Position numbers and translations under genes: made by a program
Notes under the pieces: generated by a model
What the model saw: the letters and a program-made list of their open reading frames with translations, nothing else
Told to the model about the DNA's origin: nothing
Database searches by the model: none
Shown here: in pieces, positions 8,424 through 17,295 of the stretch
How the letters are laid out: every line of letters begins with the position of its first letter
How positions within the stretch are numbered: position 1 is the stretch's first letter
NCBI GenBank assembly: GCA_937898675.1
Contig: CALEJB010000033.1
Coordinates: 28,403-92,402 of the forward strand
Source of the DNA: an uncultured Prevotellaceae bacterium
GTDB taxonomy: Bacteria > Bacteroidota > Bacteroidia > Bacteroidales > Muribaculaceae
Direction: 5' to 3'
Length of the DNA: 64,000 bases

Positions 8424-9431
8424 TTAAGGTATGTGCCGCAACATGGTGTAGTCCAACAGCAGGCTCAAGAGCAACAGGCCCAGCAACAGCAGCGCCCACG
8501 GCTCGTAGCAGTCCTGAGTGTGTGTAAACCGCTGGACGTCCATGCGGGTCTTCTCGAGACGGTCAATCTCCTTGAACACCTCGCGCAACACACTGTTGCC
8601 TGTGGCGCGGAAGTACTTGCCGCCAGTGTTGGAAGCAATGTTCTTGAGCGTGGCCTCGTCGATGACGACAGGCATGCGCTGGTACTGGATGTTGCCGGCA
8701 AAGTCGATGGAAGCGGGATATAGGGCAGTGCCGTTGCTGCCCACACCGATGGTGTAAATCTTGATGCCAAACTTGCGTGCGATGTCGGCCGCCGTGTTGG
8801 GCGCCACCACGCCCGTGTTGTTGCTGCCGTCGGTGAGCAGGATAATGCTCTTGCTCTTGGCCTTGCCGTCGCGGATGCGGTTGATGGCTGTGGCAATGCC
8901 GTCGCCAATGGCGGTGCCGTCCTCAAGGGTCAGCATCTGCGTCTGGCCGATGGCGTTGACCAGCATGGCGTTGTCCATGGTCATGGGCACCTGGGTGAAA
9001 CTCTCGCCGGCAAACAGCACCAGGCCGATATTGTCGTGGTCGCGTCCGCTGACAAACTGTGTCGCCACTTTCTTGGCCGCCTCAAAGCGGTTGGGCTGAA
9101 AGTCCTTGGCAAGCATGCTCGTGGACACGTCGAGGGCAATCACGATGTCGGTGCCCTCGACATCGCTGGTGGACCAGCTATCGCGTGTCTGCGGGCGGCA
9201 CAGGATGACGATGAGACAGCACAGGGCCGCCAGCTTGAGGGCAAACGAGAAGTGCTTGAGCCACACTTTCCAGCTCGTGCCCAAGCCGTCGAACGCACGC
9301 GTCGACGACACATTCATCTCGGGCTCATTCTTGTCCTGGCTGTAAACATACCATGCGATGAGCGGGATGAGCAGCAACAGCAGCCACAGCCAGCCGGGAT
9401 GAGCAAGATGGGAGAACATAGAGGTCATCAT
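8424..9431 (-). CDS. batA: BatA, membrane-anchored von Willebrand factor A protein
   Basis: A 335-residue protein with N-terminal transmembrane segments (about 14-30 and 63-79), a vWA domain with MIDAS residues DVSTS (from 101), DGTAIGDG and LTDGSNN, and a C-terminal transmembrane helix (WALLLLGLLLLSLLLDY). It is paralogous to the next gene, batB. The ATG at 9431 overlaps the previous gene's TGA (9428-9431), another ATGA junction. In Bacteroides, loss of bat genes reduces oxygen tolerance in some strains; the biochemical role is not settled. Confidence 0.92.
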   Translation of the reverse strand: MMTSMFSHLAHPGWLWLLLLLIPLIAWYVYSQDKNEPEMNVSSTRAFDGLGTSWKVWLKHFSFALKLAALCCLIVILCRPQTRDSWSTSDVEGTDIVIALDVSTSMLAKDFQPNRFEAAKKVATQFVSGRDHDNIGLVLFAGESFTQVPMTMDNAMLVNAIGQTQMLTLEDGTAIGDGIATAINRIRDGKAKSKSIILLTDGSNNTGVVAPNTAADIARKFGIKIYTIGVGSNGTALYPASIDFAGNIQYQRMPVVIDEATLKNIASNTGGKYFRATGNSVLREVFKEIDRLEKTRMDVQRFTHTQDCYEPWALLLLGLLLLSLLLDYTMLRHIP

Positions 9432-10402
9432 CGCTTGTCCTCCTTCTTTGCGGGTTTGGTGTCGGGGTTATCCTCCTTCTCGGGTGCATCGGCAGCGGGG
9501 CGCGTGGCCTCGACAAAGTTGACGGCACGCTGATAGGCCACTTCATTGTCGTCGGCCAGCGGGCGGGCGTTGGCAAACTTCACGATGTCGGCCACCTCGA
9601 GAATCATCTCCAGCTGCTCGTTCACAGCCTTGGTCTCGTTGTTGTGCTTGAGGGTGTCGATAATCTGCGACGAGGTCATCTCCACAGCGTTGACGCCAAA
9701 GCGGCGGTCGATGTACACGCGCAGGATGTCGGTCAGGCCCGTGAAATATTCCTTCTCCTGGCCTTGCTGCCACAACTGGGCGGCCTTGAGGCGCTGGAGG
9801 TTGGCCATCGCCTCGTCGTAGGGCGGCAGGCGCTTCTTCACCGACTTGAGCGGGTTGATGCCCTTCTTGAAGTACTTGAAGTAGGCCCAGATGCCGCCGC
9901 CAATGAGCAACAGCGCCAACAACCACAGCCACCAGTAGTCGGGCAGCCAGTCGGTGAGGCTGAAAGGCACTTCCTCCACGGGCTTGATGTCGTGGACATC
10001 CTTCAGTTTACTCACATCAACGAGCTTGACCTTGATGGCCAGCTGGTTGCAGTAGGCAGTGTCGCCGTTCACCACATAGGCGATGGGCTTGATCACCCAG
10101 TTGCCCGAGTCAAAGCACTGGATGATGAGGTCGCGGTTAATCTGTATGCGGTTGTTGTCCAGGTCCACAGTGTCGGCCTTGGGACGCCCGGCTATCTCAA
10201 TCATGGCGCTCAGCGTGTCGGCCTGCTCGTTGGTGAAAAAGCCCCTCGCATTCTTGTCCTGGGTGATTTCGAGGTGCAGCGCGGTGGTCTTGCCCATGAG
10301 CAGCGTGGCACTGTCGAGTTTGGCCCTGAACGTGACATTGCCGCCCCACCCTGTCGCCGCTGTGGCGAGGAACATGACGGCAGTGATCACGATATGTTTC
10401 AT
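9428..10402 (-). CDS. Bat-operon membrane protein of unknown function (DUF4381-like position)
   Basis: A 324-residue protein with a signal peptide (MKHIVITAVMFLATAATG), a periplasmic Ig-like region of about 130 residues, one transmembrane helix (WWLWLLALLLIGGGIWAYF) and a cytoplasmic helical domain (about residues 185-300: LPPYDEAMANLQRL, YIDRRFGVNAVEMTSSQII). The cytoplasmic part resembles the tail seen in DUF4381-type proteins that sit between DUF58 and vWA genes in MoxR operons. It starts 25 nt after the DUF58 gene; an alternative ATG three codons upstream (10411) is equally possible. It overlaps batA by four bases. Confidence 0.8.
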   Translation of the reverse strand: MKHIVITAVMFLATAATGWGGNVTFRAKLDSATLLMGKTTALHLEITQDKNARGFFTNEQADTLSAMIEIAGRPKADTVDLDNNRIQINRDLIIQCFDSGNWVIKPIAYVVNGDTAYCNQLAIKVKLVDVSKLKDVHDIKPVEEVPFSLTDWLPDYWWLWLLALLLIGGGIWAYFKYFKKGINPLKSVKKRLPPYDEAMANLQRLKAAQLWQQGQEKEYFTGLTDILRVYIDRRFGVNAVEMTSSQIIDTLKHNNETKAVNEQLEMILEVADIVKFANARPLADDNEVAYQRAVNFVEATRPAADAPEKEDNPDTKPAKKEDKR

Positions 10403-10426
10403 TTTTTGCATTTTAATCCTTGGTCC

Positions 10427-11308
10427 TTAGTTCTTGCGGGTTCCCCTGTTCTTGAACAGCCCCATCAGGGCAGCGACATAGTCCTCGTCGGTGGCAACGG
10501 TCGCCATGTCCACATTGCAGCGTTGCAGTGTGCCGTTGACACGCTGCTGCTGTTGGTACCATTGGCGGCTGTAGGCGTCGCGCACGCGCTTGCTGCCGGT
10601 GTTGACCCACCGCGTGGTGCCTCGCTCGATGTCGCGCATGCGCACCAGTCCCACATCGGGCAACTGGGCGTCGCGCTTGTCATAGACCTGCACGGCGATG
10701 ACGTCATGCTTGTGGTTGGCGATGGACAGCGACTGGCTGTAGTCGTGCTCGTCGATAAAGTCGCTCACGACAAATGCCGTGCAGCGCTTCTTCAATGCAC
10801 CGGTCATGTACTGCAGCGCCATGTCGATGTCGGTGCCGGTGCCGGTGGGCCGGAAGTCCAGCAGTTCGCGTATGACGAGCAGGATGTGCTTGCGTCCCTT
10901 CTTGGGCGGGATGAATTTCTCCACCTTGTCGCTAAAGAAGATGACGCCCACCTTGTCGTTGTTCTCGATGGCGCTGAACGCGATGGTGGCGCCAATTTCG
11001 GCCATCATCTCACGCTTGGCGACCCCCACGGCTCCAAAGTCCTTGCTGCCCGACACATCGACCAGCAGCATCACCGTCAGTTCGCGCTCCTCCTCATAGA
11101 CCTTGACATAGGGGCGGTTGTAACGAGCGGTGACATTCCAGTCAATGTCGCGCACGTCGTCACCATACTGGTACTCCCGCACCTCGCTGAAGGTCATGCC
11201 CCTGCCCTTGAAGGCCGAGTGGTACTCGCCGGCAAATATGTTTTGCGACAGGCCCTTGGTCTTGATTTCAATCTTGCGGACCTTGCGCAACAGTTCGTTA
11301 GTGTCCAT
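10427..11308 (-). CDS. DUF58 protein of the MoxR/Bat operon
   Basis: A 293-residue cytoplasmic protein. The DUF58 hallmark YQYGDDVRDIDWNVTAR lies at about residues 46-62, followed by a vWA-like fold with a degenerate MIDAS (LLVDVSGSKD, GTGTDID, VSDFIDE). DUF58 proteins always accompany MoxR ATPases and are thought to link the ATPase to its membrane substrates. It starts 28 nt after the moxR stop. Confidence 0.9.
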   Translation of the reverse strand: MDTNELLRKVRKIEIKTKGLSQNIFAGEYHSAFKGRGMTFSEVREYQYGDDVRDIDWNVTARYNRPYVKVYEEERELTVMLLVDVSGSKDFGAVGVAKREMMAEIGATIAFSAIENNDKVGVIFFSDKVEKFIPPKKGRKHILLVIRELLDFRPTGTGTDIDMALQYMTGALKKRCTAFVVSDFIDEHDYSQSLSIANHKHDVIAVQVYDKRDAQLPDVGLVRMRDIERGTTRWVNTGSKRVRDAYSRQWYQQQQRVNGTLQRCNVDMATVATDEDYVAALMGLFKNRGTRKN

Positions 11309-11336
11309 GTGTCAATCTCTGGCTGGCGCGCCTGCA

Positions 11337-12332
<996 letters not shown>

Positions 12333-12385
12333 AAGTCTTATTGGTTAAGTCTATTTTATCCAAATTATATTTTGATAATGTGGTG

Positions 12386-12419
12386 CAAAAATACTGCGTT
12401 TCATGGTATAAAGGTCAAA
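12386..12419 (-). promoter_or_regulatory. Promoter of the MoxR-Bat operon
   Basis: TATTTTTG (12393-12386) with TTTG (12419-12416) 22 nt further upstream on the minus strand. Confidence 0.6.
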
Positions 12420-12549
12420 AATCCGCGTTAATTTAACAAATATATTGTTAAAAGATTAACAGCCTGCGGCAGTCGTCTGTCCAAGCCATATTTTTCAACA
12501 CGGCAGCATGTGACTTTTTCTTATAAATATCTAAAAATGCTGATTTTAA

Positions 12550-12581
12550 TTTGTGTGTCAATTAAAAAGGTTGTACCTTTG
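12550..12581 (+). promoter_or_regulatory. Promoter of the small protein gene at 12626
   Basis: TTTG (12550-12553), a 20-nt gap and TACCTTTG (12574-12581): a full match to the Bacteroidetes consensus, 44 nt from the ATG. Confidence 0.75.
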
Positions 12582-12625
12582 AGGTCTGATTTAACACAAC
12601 CATACCACAAAACAAAATCATAGCT

Positions 12626-12892
12626 ATGCCGAGGACCATAACATTCAATGAACTCAGGCGCATCAAAAACAGCCTGCCCGAAGGTTCAATCCATGTCATC
12701 GCCGACAAACTCAACCTGCCGGTTCAGTCGGTGAGAAACTATTTTGGCGGGTCAAATTATGATTTAGGGACCAACATGGGTTTCCATCTGGAGCCTGGTC
12801 CCAACGGCGGACTGGTCGTCCTTGACGACCCTCAGATTCTGGATATGGCACTTGAGATCCTTGAGCAGTCAGGCAATCCCGTCCAGCAATAA
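12626..12892 (+). CDS. Small conserved-type protein with helix-turn-helix character
   Basis: An 88-residue acidic protein. Residues 7-40 (FNELRRIKNSLPEGSIHVIADKL then LPVQSVRNYFGG) look like a helix-turn-helix in which the second helix follows VIADKL; the C-terminal part is acidic and Gly/Pro-containing. A role in DNA binding is an inference from that pattern, not a family match. It has a strong promoter of its own and is followed after about 110 nt by a universal stress protein gene that has no visible promoter, so the two may be cotranscribed. Confidence 0.7.
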   Translation: MPRTITFNELRRIKNSLPEGSIHVIADKLNLPVQSVRNYFGGSNYDLGTNMGFHLEPGPNGGLVVLDDPQILDMALEILEQSGNPVQQ

Positions 12893-13004
12893 TCCCACAC
12901 TGGAGCGCTCGGCGCTCTGGTTGCACGATGCATAGGCCTCGGCACACGGCCCAGGCCCAGACAATTAAAACATATCATTGCCAACCACCCTCCACATCCC
13001 CCCG

Positions 13005-14114
13005 ATGGACAATAGTAAAAACATTTCCAACGACCCCAACCGGTTGATCACCGTGGCAATCCACACCTTTGACCACGCCGTGAACCTCAAGAACACCCTT
13101 GAGGAAGAAGGCATCGAAGTCGTCCTCCACAACGTCAACCTCGACGAGAAAGTCATCTCGTCGGGCGTGAGGGTGCGCATCCGCGCCCGTGACCTGCCCC
13201 AGGCGCTCGAAATCATCGAGTCCCCGACGGCCGCCACAAGCGACCGCCGCTATGTGCTGCTGCCGGTGGACTTTGGCAAAAACACCATGAAGTCATGCCG
13301 ACTGGGCATGGAATATGCCCGCCGCATCCGCGGCAAGGCGCTGTTGCTCCATGTTTACACCAATGACCGCCGCACCATGTCACTGCCCCTGGGCAGCGAC
13401 CGCTACGACAGCCCCGAACTCGACGTCAAGGACATCAAGCGCGCCGCCAGCGAGCGCATGGAAGACTTCAGGCAGATGCTTCAAGACATGATTGCCGCTG
13501 GCAAACTGCCCAAGGTACAGATTGAGAGCATTGTCACCGAGGGCATTCCCGAGCAACAGATTTTGCACTATGCCGAGAAATATGACGTGTCGCTCATCGT
13601 CATGGGCACCAGCGGCACCAACCACCGCCGCCAGAACGTGGTGGGCAGCGTGGCCGGCGAGGTGCTTGACGCCTGCAAGTTCCCCATCTTCACCCTGCCC
13701 ATGGGCATGCCCGATGTGGCGCTTGCCGACATCAAGCACATCGTGTTCTTCTCCAACCTCATCCAGCAGGACATGCTCTCGTTTGACCGCATGGCGCGGC
13801 TGTTCAACATCCGCGGCATTAAGGTCACCATCATCCCGGTGGTCGATAAAAAGGAACGCCACCTCGTGGACCAGTCCCTGCAACAACTCGTGCAATACTG
13901 CCGCGAGCGCTACCCCGAGTGCACATTCAAGACCAAACGGTTGGCAGCCAAGACATTTATGGAGACATTCAACCAATTGGTCAAGGACGAGGACATCCAG
14001 CTCATCACCGTCCCCAACAAGAAGGCAAGCATCTTCTCGCGCCTGTTCAATCCCAGCATCGCCCACCGCGTGCTGTTCCAGACCGACACCCCCATGCTTG
14101 TCGTCCCGGTGTGA
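13005..14114 (+). CDS. Tandem-domain universal stress protein (UspA family) with N-terminal extension
   Basis: A 369-residue cytoplasmic protein. The first ~75 residues form an extra domain resembling a DUF2007-type module (TFDHAVNLKNTLEEEGIEVVLHN). Two Usp domains follow: the first (about 82-235) carries VLLPVDFG and the ATP-binding pattern GTSGTNHRRQNVVGSVAGEV; the second (about 240-369) is more divergent and lacks the glycine-rich loop. ATG 13005 is preferred over an upstream TTG (12978). Usp proteins respond to starvation or oxidative stress; the position next to the Bat operon is suggestive only. Confidence 0.85.
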   Translation: MDNSKNISNDPNRLITVAIHTFDHAVNLKNTLEEEGIEVVLHNVNLDEKVISSGVRVRIRARDLPQALEIIESPTAATSDRRYVLLPVDFGKNTMKSCRLGMEYARRIRGKALLLHVYTNDRRTMSLPLGSDRYDSPELDVKDIKRAASERMEDFRQMLQDMIAAGKLPKVQIESIVTEGIPEQQILHYAEKYDVSLIVMGTSGTNHRRQNVVGSVAGEVLDACKFPIFTLPMGMPDVALADIKHIVFFSNLIQQDMLSFDRMARLFNIRGIKVTIIPVVDKKERHLVDQSLQQLVQYCRERYPECTFKTKRLAAKTFMETFNQLVKDEDIQLITVPNKKASIFSRLFNPSIAHRVLFQTDTPMLVVPV

Positions 14115-14176
14115 CGCCGCCGCGCATCATTGGCAACGCTAATGTCACCGGTGGGCCTGCTCACTGGAGCCCCCCC

Positions 14177-14195
14177 CTCACTCCTTACCCCCAAC
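14177..14195 (-). repeat. Copy 1 of a short GAGTGAG/GAGTTAG tandem repeat family
   Basis: Read on the minus strand the site contains GTAAGGAGTGAG. Related arrays occur at 23157-23176, 36196-36236 and 54238-54264, each touching a gene end. Confidence 0.5.
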
Positions 14196-14226
14196 AAAAA
14201 AATAAATCCCCGGCTCGCGCCGCGGA
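14196..14226 (-). terminator. Rho-independent terminator of the candidate small RNA
   Basis: Eight-base arms at 14219-14226 and 14207-14214 with a 4-nt loop and an 11-nt T-rich tail on the minus strand. On the plus strand no T tract follows, so it is not the terminator of the usp gene. Confidence 0.65.
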
Positions 14227-14352
14227 TCATTTGTAAAAAAACTAATTAACCTCTAATACCATTAACATAAACCTTAAAACTTAATTTTTACCTTAGAAAA
14301 TCATTGAAATCCTTGCCTCACGGCAACCTTTCGCAAATTGTCATTTGAAAAC
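14196..14352 (-). ncRNA. Candidate small RNA between usp and GH13 genes
   Basis: On the minus strand a TACCTTTG box (14365-14358) is followed about 150 nt later by a hairpin (TCCGCGGC/GCCGGGGA with one mismatch, loop GCGA) and the tract TTTATTTTTTT (14206-14196), a good intrinsic terminator. The start sites in between open only frames of at most 8 codons, so the transcript would be non-coding. The -33 element is not recognisable, which lowers confidence. Confidence 0.4.
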
Positions 14353-14357
14353 TGGTG

Positions 14358-14365
14358 CAAAGGTA
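14358..14365 (-). promoter_or_regulatory. -7 box of the candidate small RNA
   Basis: TACCTTTG on the minus strand, identical to boxes that precede the tRNA, glutamine synthetase and C10 peptidase genes. Confidence 0.5.
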
Positions 14366-14441
14366 ATGTGTTTTATGTTATAAAACATGGTTTTTGAGCA
14401 AGAAATTTTATTGTTTAACATTTATTTGCAGTTAATTGGTA

Positions 14442-14485
14442 CACAAAATTAGTGCAACGGGATGTTACAAACTCCTGTTGCACTA
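14442..14485 (-). terminator. Terminator of the GH13 gene
   Basis: Twelve-base arms around TAGTGCAAC/GTTGCACTA (14450-14461 and 14474-14485), followed on the minus strand by ATTTTGTG. Confidence 0.65.
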
Positions 14486-14512
14486 CATTTTATGCTCTAA
14501 TATTGCCGAATA

Positions 14513-15868
14513 TTATGGTTTGAGCAGCAGATAAGCATAAGGCATCAATCGCGCCTCGTTGCGCAATGTGATTTCCTTGCCGCTCATCAGGTCGATCACC
14601 TTCTTGCCGTGCCACGACACGGGCAAGTCAATAGCGCATTCCTTGTCACGCACATTGACCACCACAAGCACATTATCGTTGTTGAGCACGCGCTGCACAC
14701 ACAGCACATTGCCGTCGGGGTCGCGCTGCACGGTCATCTTGCCGCTGGCACGCAGGGCGGGATGCTCATTATATATATTAATGAGCCGCTTGTACTCGTC
14801 GCGCATCTGGGGATTGCCGGCCCAGTTGACGGGGACATACTTGAAGAAACTGATGGGGTCGGGGTGTCCCACCTCCTGTGAGCCATAGACAAGCATGCCG
14901 CCATGTAGCATCGTAGTGGCGACAAATGCCGCCATCGAAGCTTTGGGACCGCCATATTGCTTGACGGGCGTCGCCTTGGTGGACTCGTCGTGGTTGGTGG
15001 TAAAGCGCAGTTTGTACTTGCCGGCGGGCAAGGCCTTGTACTCGTTCTTGTCGGCCTCGAGGAGTTTGTCAACAGGGGCCTCACCCTTCATCACCTTGTC
15101 GATGGCGCCCATGAATTCCCAGGCATAGTTCAGGTCGAAACCCGCCTCAAAGTTCTCGGGTTTAGCGCCCTCGGCGAGCATGATGAGTTCGCGGGGCTTG
15201 GCGGCATCGCGCAGGGTGCCGATGCACTCTTTCCAGAAGTTGGCGGGCACCTGGTCGGCGACATCACAGCGGAATCCGTCAACGCCCACGCTGTCCACCC
15301 AGTAGCGCATGGCGTCAATCATCGCGGCGCGCATGTCCATGTTGTCATAGTTGAGGTCGGCGACGTCGGTCCAATTAGTGCCAGGAGGATAGATGACGTT
15401 GCCCTTGTCGTCGTGGGTGTACCAGTCCTCGTGCTCGGTCATCCACACGTTGTCCCAAGCGGTGTGGTTGGCCACCCAGTCAAGGATGACACCCATGCCC
15501 TTGGCATGGCTTGCCTGGACAAGGGCCTTCAAGTCGTCCACTGTGCCGTACTCCGCTGCCACGGCCTTGTAGTCGCGCACCGAGTAGGGCGAATTCTTGC
15601 TTTTGACCTCGCCGATGGGATAGATGGGCATAATCCATATCATGTTCACCCCCAGGTCGCGGATGCTGTCGAGGCGGGCGGTGACGGCTTGGAACGAGTT
15701 GTTGGGGGCAAACACGCGCGGGTTGACCTGGTAAAGCACGACATCGGCCACATCGGGCACCGCAAAGTCCTCGCTCACGGGCACCGCATTGTGCTTGGGC
15801 TTGCACCCGCCTGCCGCCAGCAGCAAAGCCGCCAGCAACGCTATCAATGGGATTTTTTTGGTAATCAT
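14513..15868 (-). CDS. GH13 alpha-amylase-family lipoprotein
   Basis: A 451-residue protein. The N-terminus ends in a lipobox (LLLAAGGC, Cys22), so it is a lipoprotein. The (beta/alpha)8 signatures of GH13 are intact: DWVANHT (from residue 130), GFRCDVAD with the nucleophile Asp202, the acid/base Glu233 in LAEGAKPE, and TNHDES with Asp294. GH13 enzymes cleave or transfer alpha-glucosidic bonds in starch, glycogen or maltodextrins. It lies 31 nt after the gene at 15900-17168 and shares its strand, so they may be cotranscribed from the promoter at 17199. It is not beside SusC/SusD genes. Confidence 0.92.
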   Translation of the reverse strand: MITKKIPLIALLAALLLAAGGCKPKHNAVPVSEDFAVPDVADVVLYQVNPRVFAPNNSFQAVTARLDSIRDLGVNMIWIMPIYPIGEVKSKNSPYSVRDYKAVAAEYGTVDDLKALVQASHAKGMGVILDWVANHTAWDNVWMTEHEDWYTHDDKGNVIYPPGTNWTDVADLNYDNMDMRAAMIDAMRYWVDSVGVDGFRCDVADQVPANFWKECIGTLRDAAKPRELIMLAEGAKPENFEAGFDLNYAWEFMGAIDKVMKGEAPVDKLLEADKNEYKALPAGKYKLRFTTNHDESTKATPVKQYGGPKASMAAFVATTMLHGGMLVYGSQEVGHPDPISFFKYVPVNWAGNPQMRDEYKRLINIYNEHPALRASGKMTVQRDPDGNVLCVQRVLNNDNVLVVVNVRDKECAIDLPVSWHGKKVIDLMSGKEITLRNEARLMPYAYLLLKP

Positions 15869-15899
15869 AGTGTTATGTTTTTTTGGATGGATAATCCTT

Positions 15900-17168
15900 C
15901 TATTCGGCGGCACGGGCCGACCTGAAGAGTTCAAAGTCCTCGCCGCTCACCTCGGTGACCGTCAGCGTGACATGCCCTGCCTCGTCGCTGCCGATGGCGA
16001 AAACCAGCACATGGCCGTCAACGGTATATCCCGTCTCGACGGCACCGTTCTGCCCATTCACGCGCCAGGGCATGGCCATGCGGGCGTCGCTGCCCTTGAG
16101 GGCATTCTTTATCGCAAGTTTAGCCATATCGGCGTCGGTGACGGCAGTAGAATACATCACGGTGCCGCTGCCATTGTCGCTGACCTGGGTAAAGCCGTAT
16201 TTCTCACTCAGCCACAGGGCCACATCGGTGTAGTGGTACTTGCTGGCGGCGGCAGCGGCGGCCTTCTTGTCTTGCTTAGCCCGCTCACGCTTGGCGGCAG
16301 CTTTCTCCTGTCGCTCGGCCTCGCGCAGGCGCTTTTCCTCGGCCTTCTTGATGCGCTCTTCCTCCTGTCGCTGCTTTTTCTCTTGTGCCTTGCGGGCTTT
16401 TTCCTCGGCTTTGGCCTTCTTTTCCTGCTCGCGCTTCAGCGCCTTTTGCTCACGCTCACGGGCCTTTTGCGACTCGCGGGCGGCACGGGCACGCTCCTTC
16501 TCGCTCACGGCAGGAGCCTGCTCAACATCGTCACCCTCGTCGGCATTGTCTTCTTCGGCATCGAGGGCGGCATCATTGCCAGTGGCCTGAATTTCGTCCT
16601 TTGCGGCCTTGCGGGAGCGGGCGGCACGCTTGGTGGTGCGCTTGCCGTCTTTGTCAGCGCTGCCGTCGTCATCCACCGACTCGTCCTTTTCCTTGCCCTT
16701 CTTGCCCAGCGTTTTGTAGTAATTGGCGCTCTCGGTTACGCTCACAAAGTACACCCCGCCCTCTTCGACCGCCTTGCGACCCACCGAAAAGCGGAACTTG
16801 TTCCTGTCGAAACGGAATTCACGCCAGTAGTTGCCGTCGCCCTGGTACCAATCGCCCACGGCGATGATGTCGTCGTAACTCGCCATCAGCCTGTCGATGG
16901 TTTCGCGCGTCTTCTTGACGGTATATCCAGCAGGGGTATTCAGCATGTAGGACACCTCGCCCTTGCGGCGCATCGATTCCATGTCGCTCGCGCTGGGCGT
17001 GTAGTAGTATTCAAAGCCGCTGTGCAGCACAAACACGTCGTGCACCACATCGTTAAGGTACCACTCGGCTTGGGGCTGCTCGGCCTGGGCCGGTGCGTTG
17101 CCCTGGGCGGCGGCAGCCAGCGCCAGCAAGGCAGTCAGGCCCAATATCAGTTGTCTGGTAAATCTCAT
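15900..17168 (-). CDS. Exported protein with long Lys/Glu/Arg coiled coil, function unknown
   Basis: A 422-residue protein with a signal peptide (RQLILGLTALLALAAAAQG), an N-terminal globular part (about 30-150), an acidic linker rich in Asp/Glu, a highly charged single-helix or coiled-coil stretch of about 100 residues (Ala/Lys/Glu/Arg repeats, about 215-315) and a C-terminal globular domain of about 110 residues (DVALWLSEKYGF...). The middle stretch resembles TolA-like periplasmic spacers but no TolA C-terminal domain is recognised. The start at 17168 is 24 nt from the predicted transcript start; an earlier in-frame ATG at 17189 lies too close to it. Confidence 0.7.
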   Translation of the reverse strand: MRFTRQLILGLTALLALAAAAQGNAPAQAEQPQAEWYLNDVVHDVFVLHSGFEYYYTPSASDMESMRRKGEVSYMLNTPAGYTVKKTRETIDRLMASYDDIIAVGDWYQGDGNYWREFRFDRNKFRFSVGRKAVEEGGVYFVSVTESANYYKTLGKKGKEKDESVDDDGSADKDGKRTTKRAARSRKAAKDEIQATGNDAALDAEEDNADEGDDVEQAPAVSEKERARAARESQKAREREQKALKREQEKKAKAEEKARKAQEKKQRQEEERIKKAEEKRLREAERQEKAAAKRERAKQDKKAAAAAASKYHYTDVALWLSEKYGFTQVSDNGSGTVMYSTAVTDADMAKLAIKNALKGSDARMAMPWRVNGQNGAVETGYTVDGHVLVFAIGSDEAGHVTLTVTEVSGEDFELFRSARAAE

Positions 17169-17198
17169 GAACACATTTGTTTGTTGCAATATAGGTCA

Positions 17199-17206
17199 CA
17201 AATTTA
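17199..17206 (-). promoter_or_regulatory. -7 box of the coiled-coil protein / GH13 unit
   Basis: TAAATTTG on the minus strand, 30 nt before the ATG. Confidence 0.55.
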
Positions 17207-17249
17207 ACGCATTTTTTCAACAATAATATATATTGAATGGATTTTTTCA

Positions 17250-17257
17250 TAACTTTG
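17250..17257 (+). promoter_or_regulatory. -7 box of the GH125 gene
   Basis: TAACTTTG on the plus strand, 38 nt before ATG 17296. No clear -33 element. Confidence 0.55.
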
Positions 17258-17295
17258 CAGTTAAATAACACATGATCTTTACACTGCAAGACAAG

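Larger units (their letters stand above)
12333..12625. other. Divergent intergenic region between the Bat operon and 12626
   Basis: 293 bases of AT-rich DNA holding two outward promoters (minus 12386-12419, plus 12550-12581). No gene is seen. Runs such as TTTAACAAATATATTGTTAAA (12430-12451) form an imperfect inverted repeat that could be an operator. Confidence 0.6.
14115..14512. other. Intergenic region (398 bases) with a candidate small RNA
   Basis: No protein gene is seen. The stretch holds a GAGTGAG-type repeat at its left end (14177-14195), a minus-strand terminator (14196-14226), a minus-strand -7 box (14358-14365) and the terminator of the GH13 gene (14442-14485). Confidence 0.6.
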
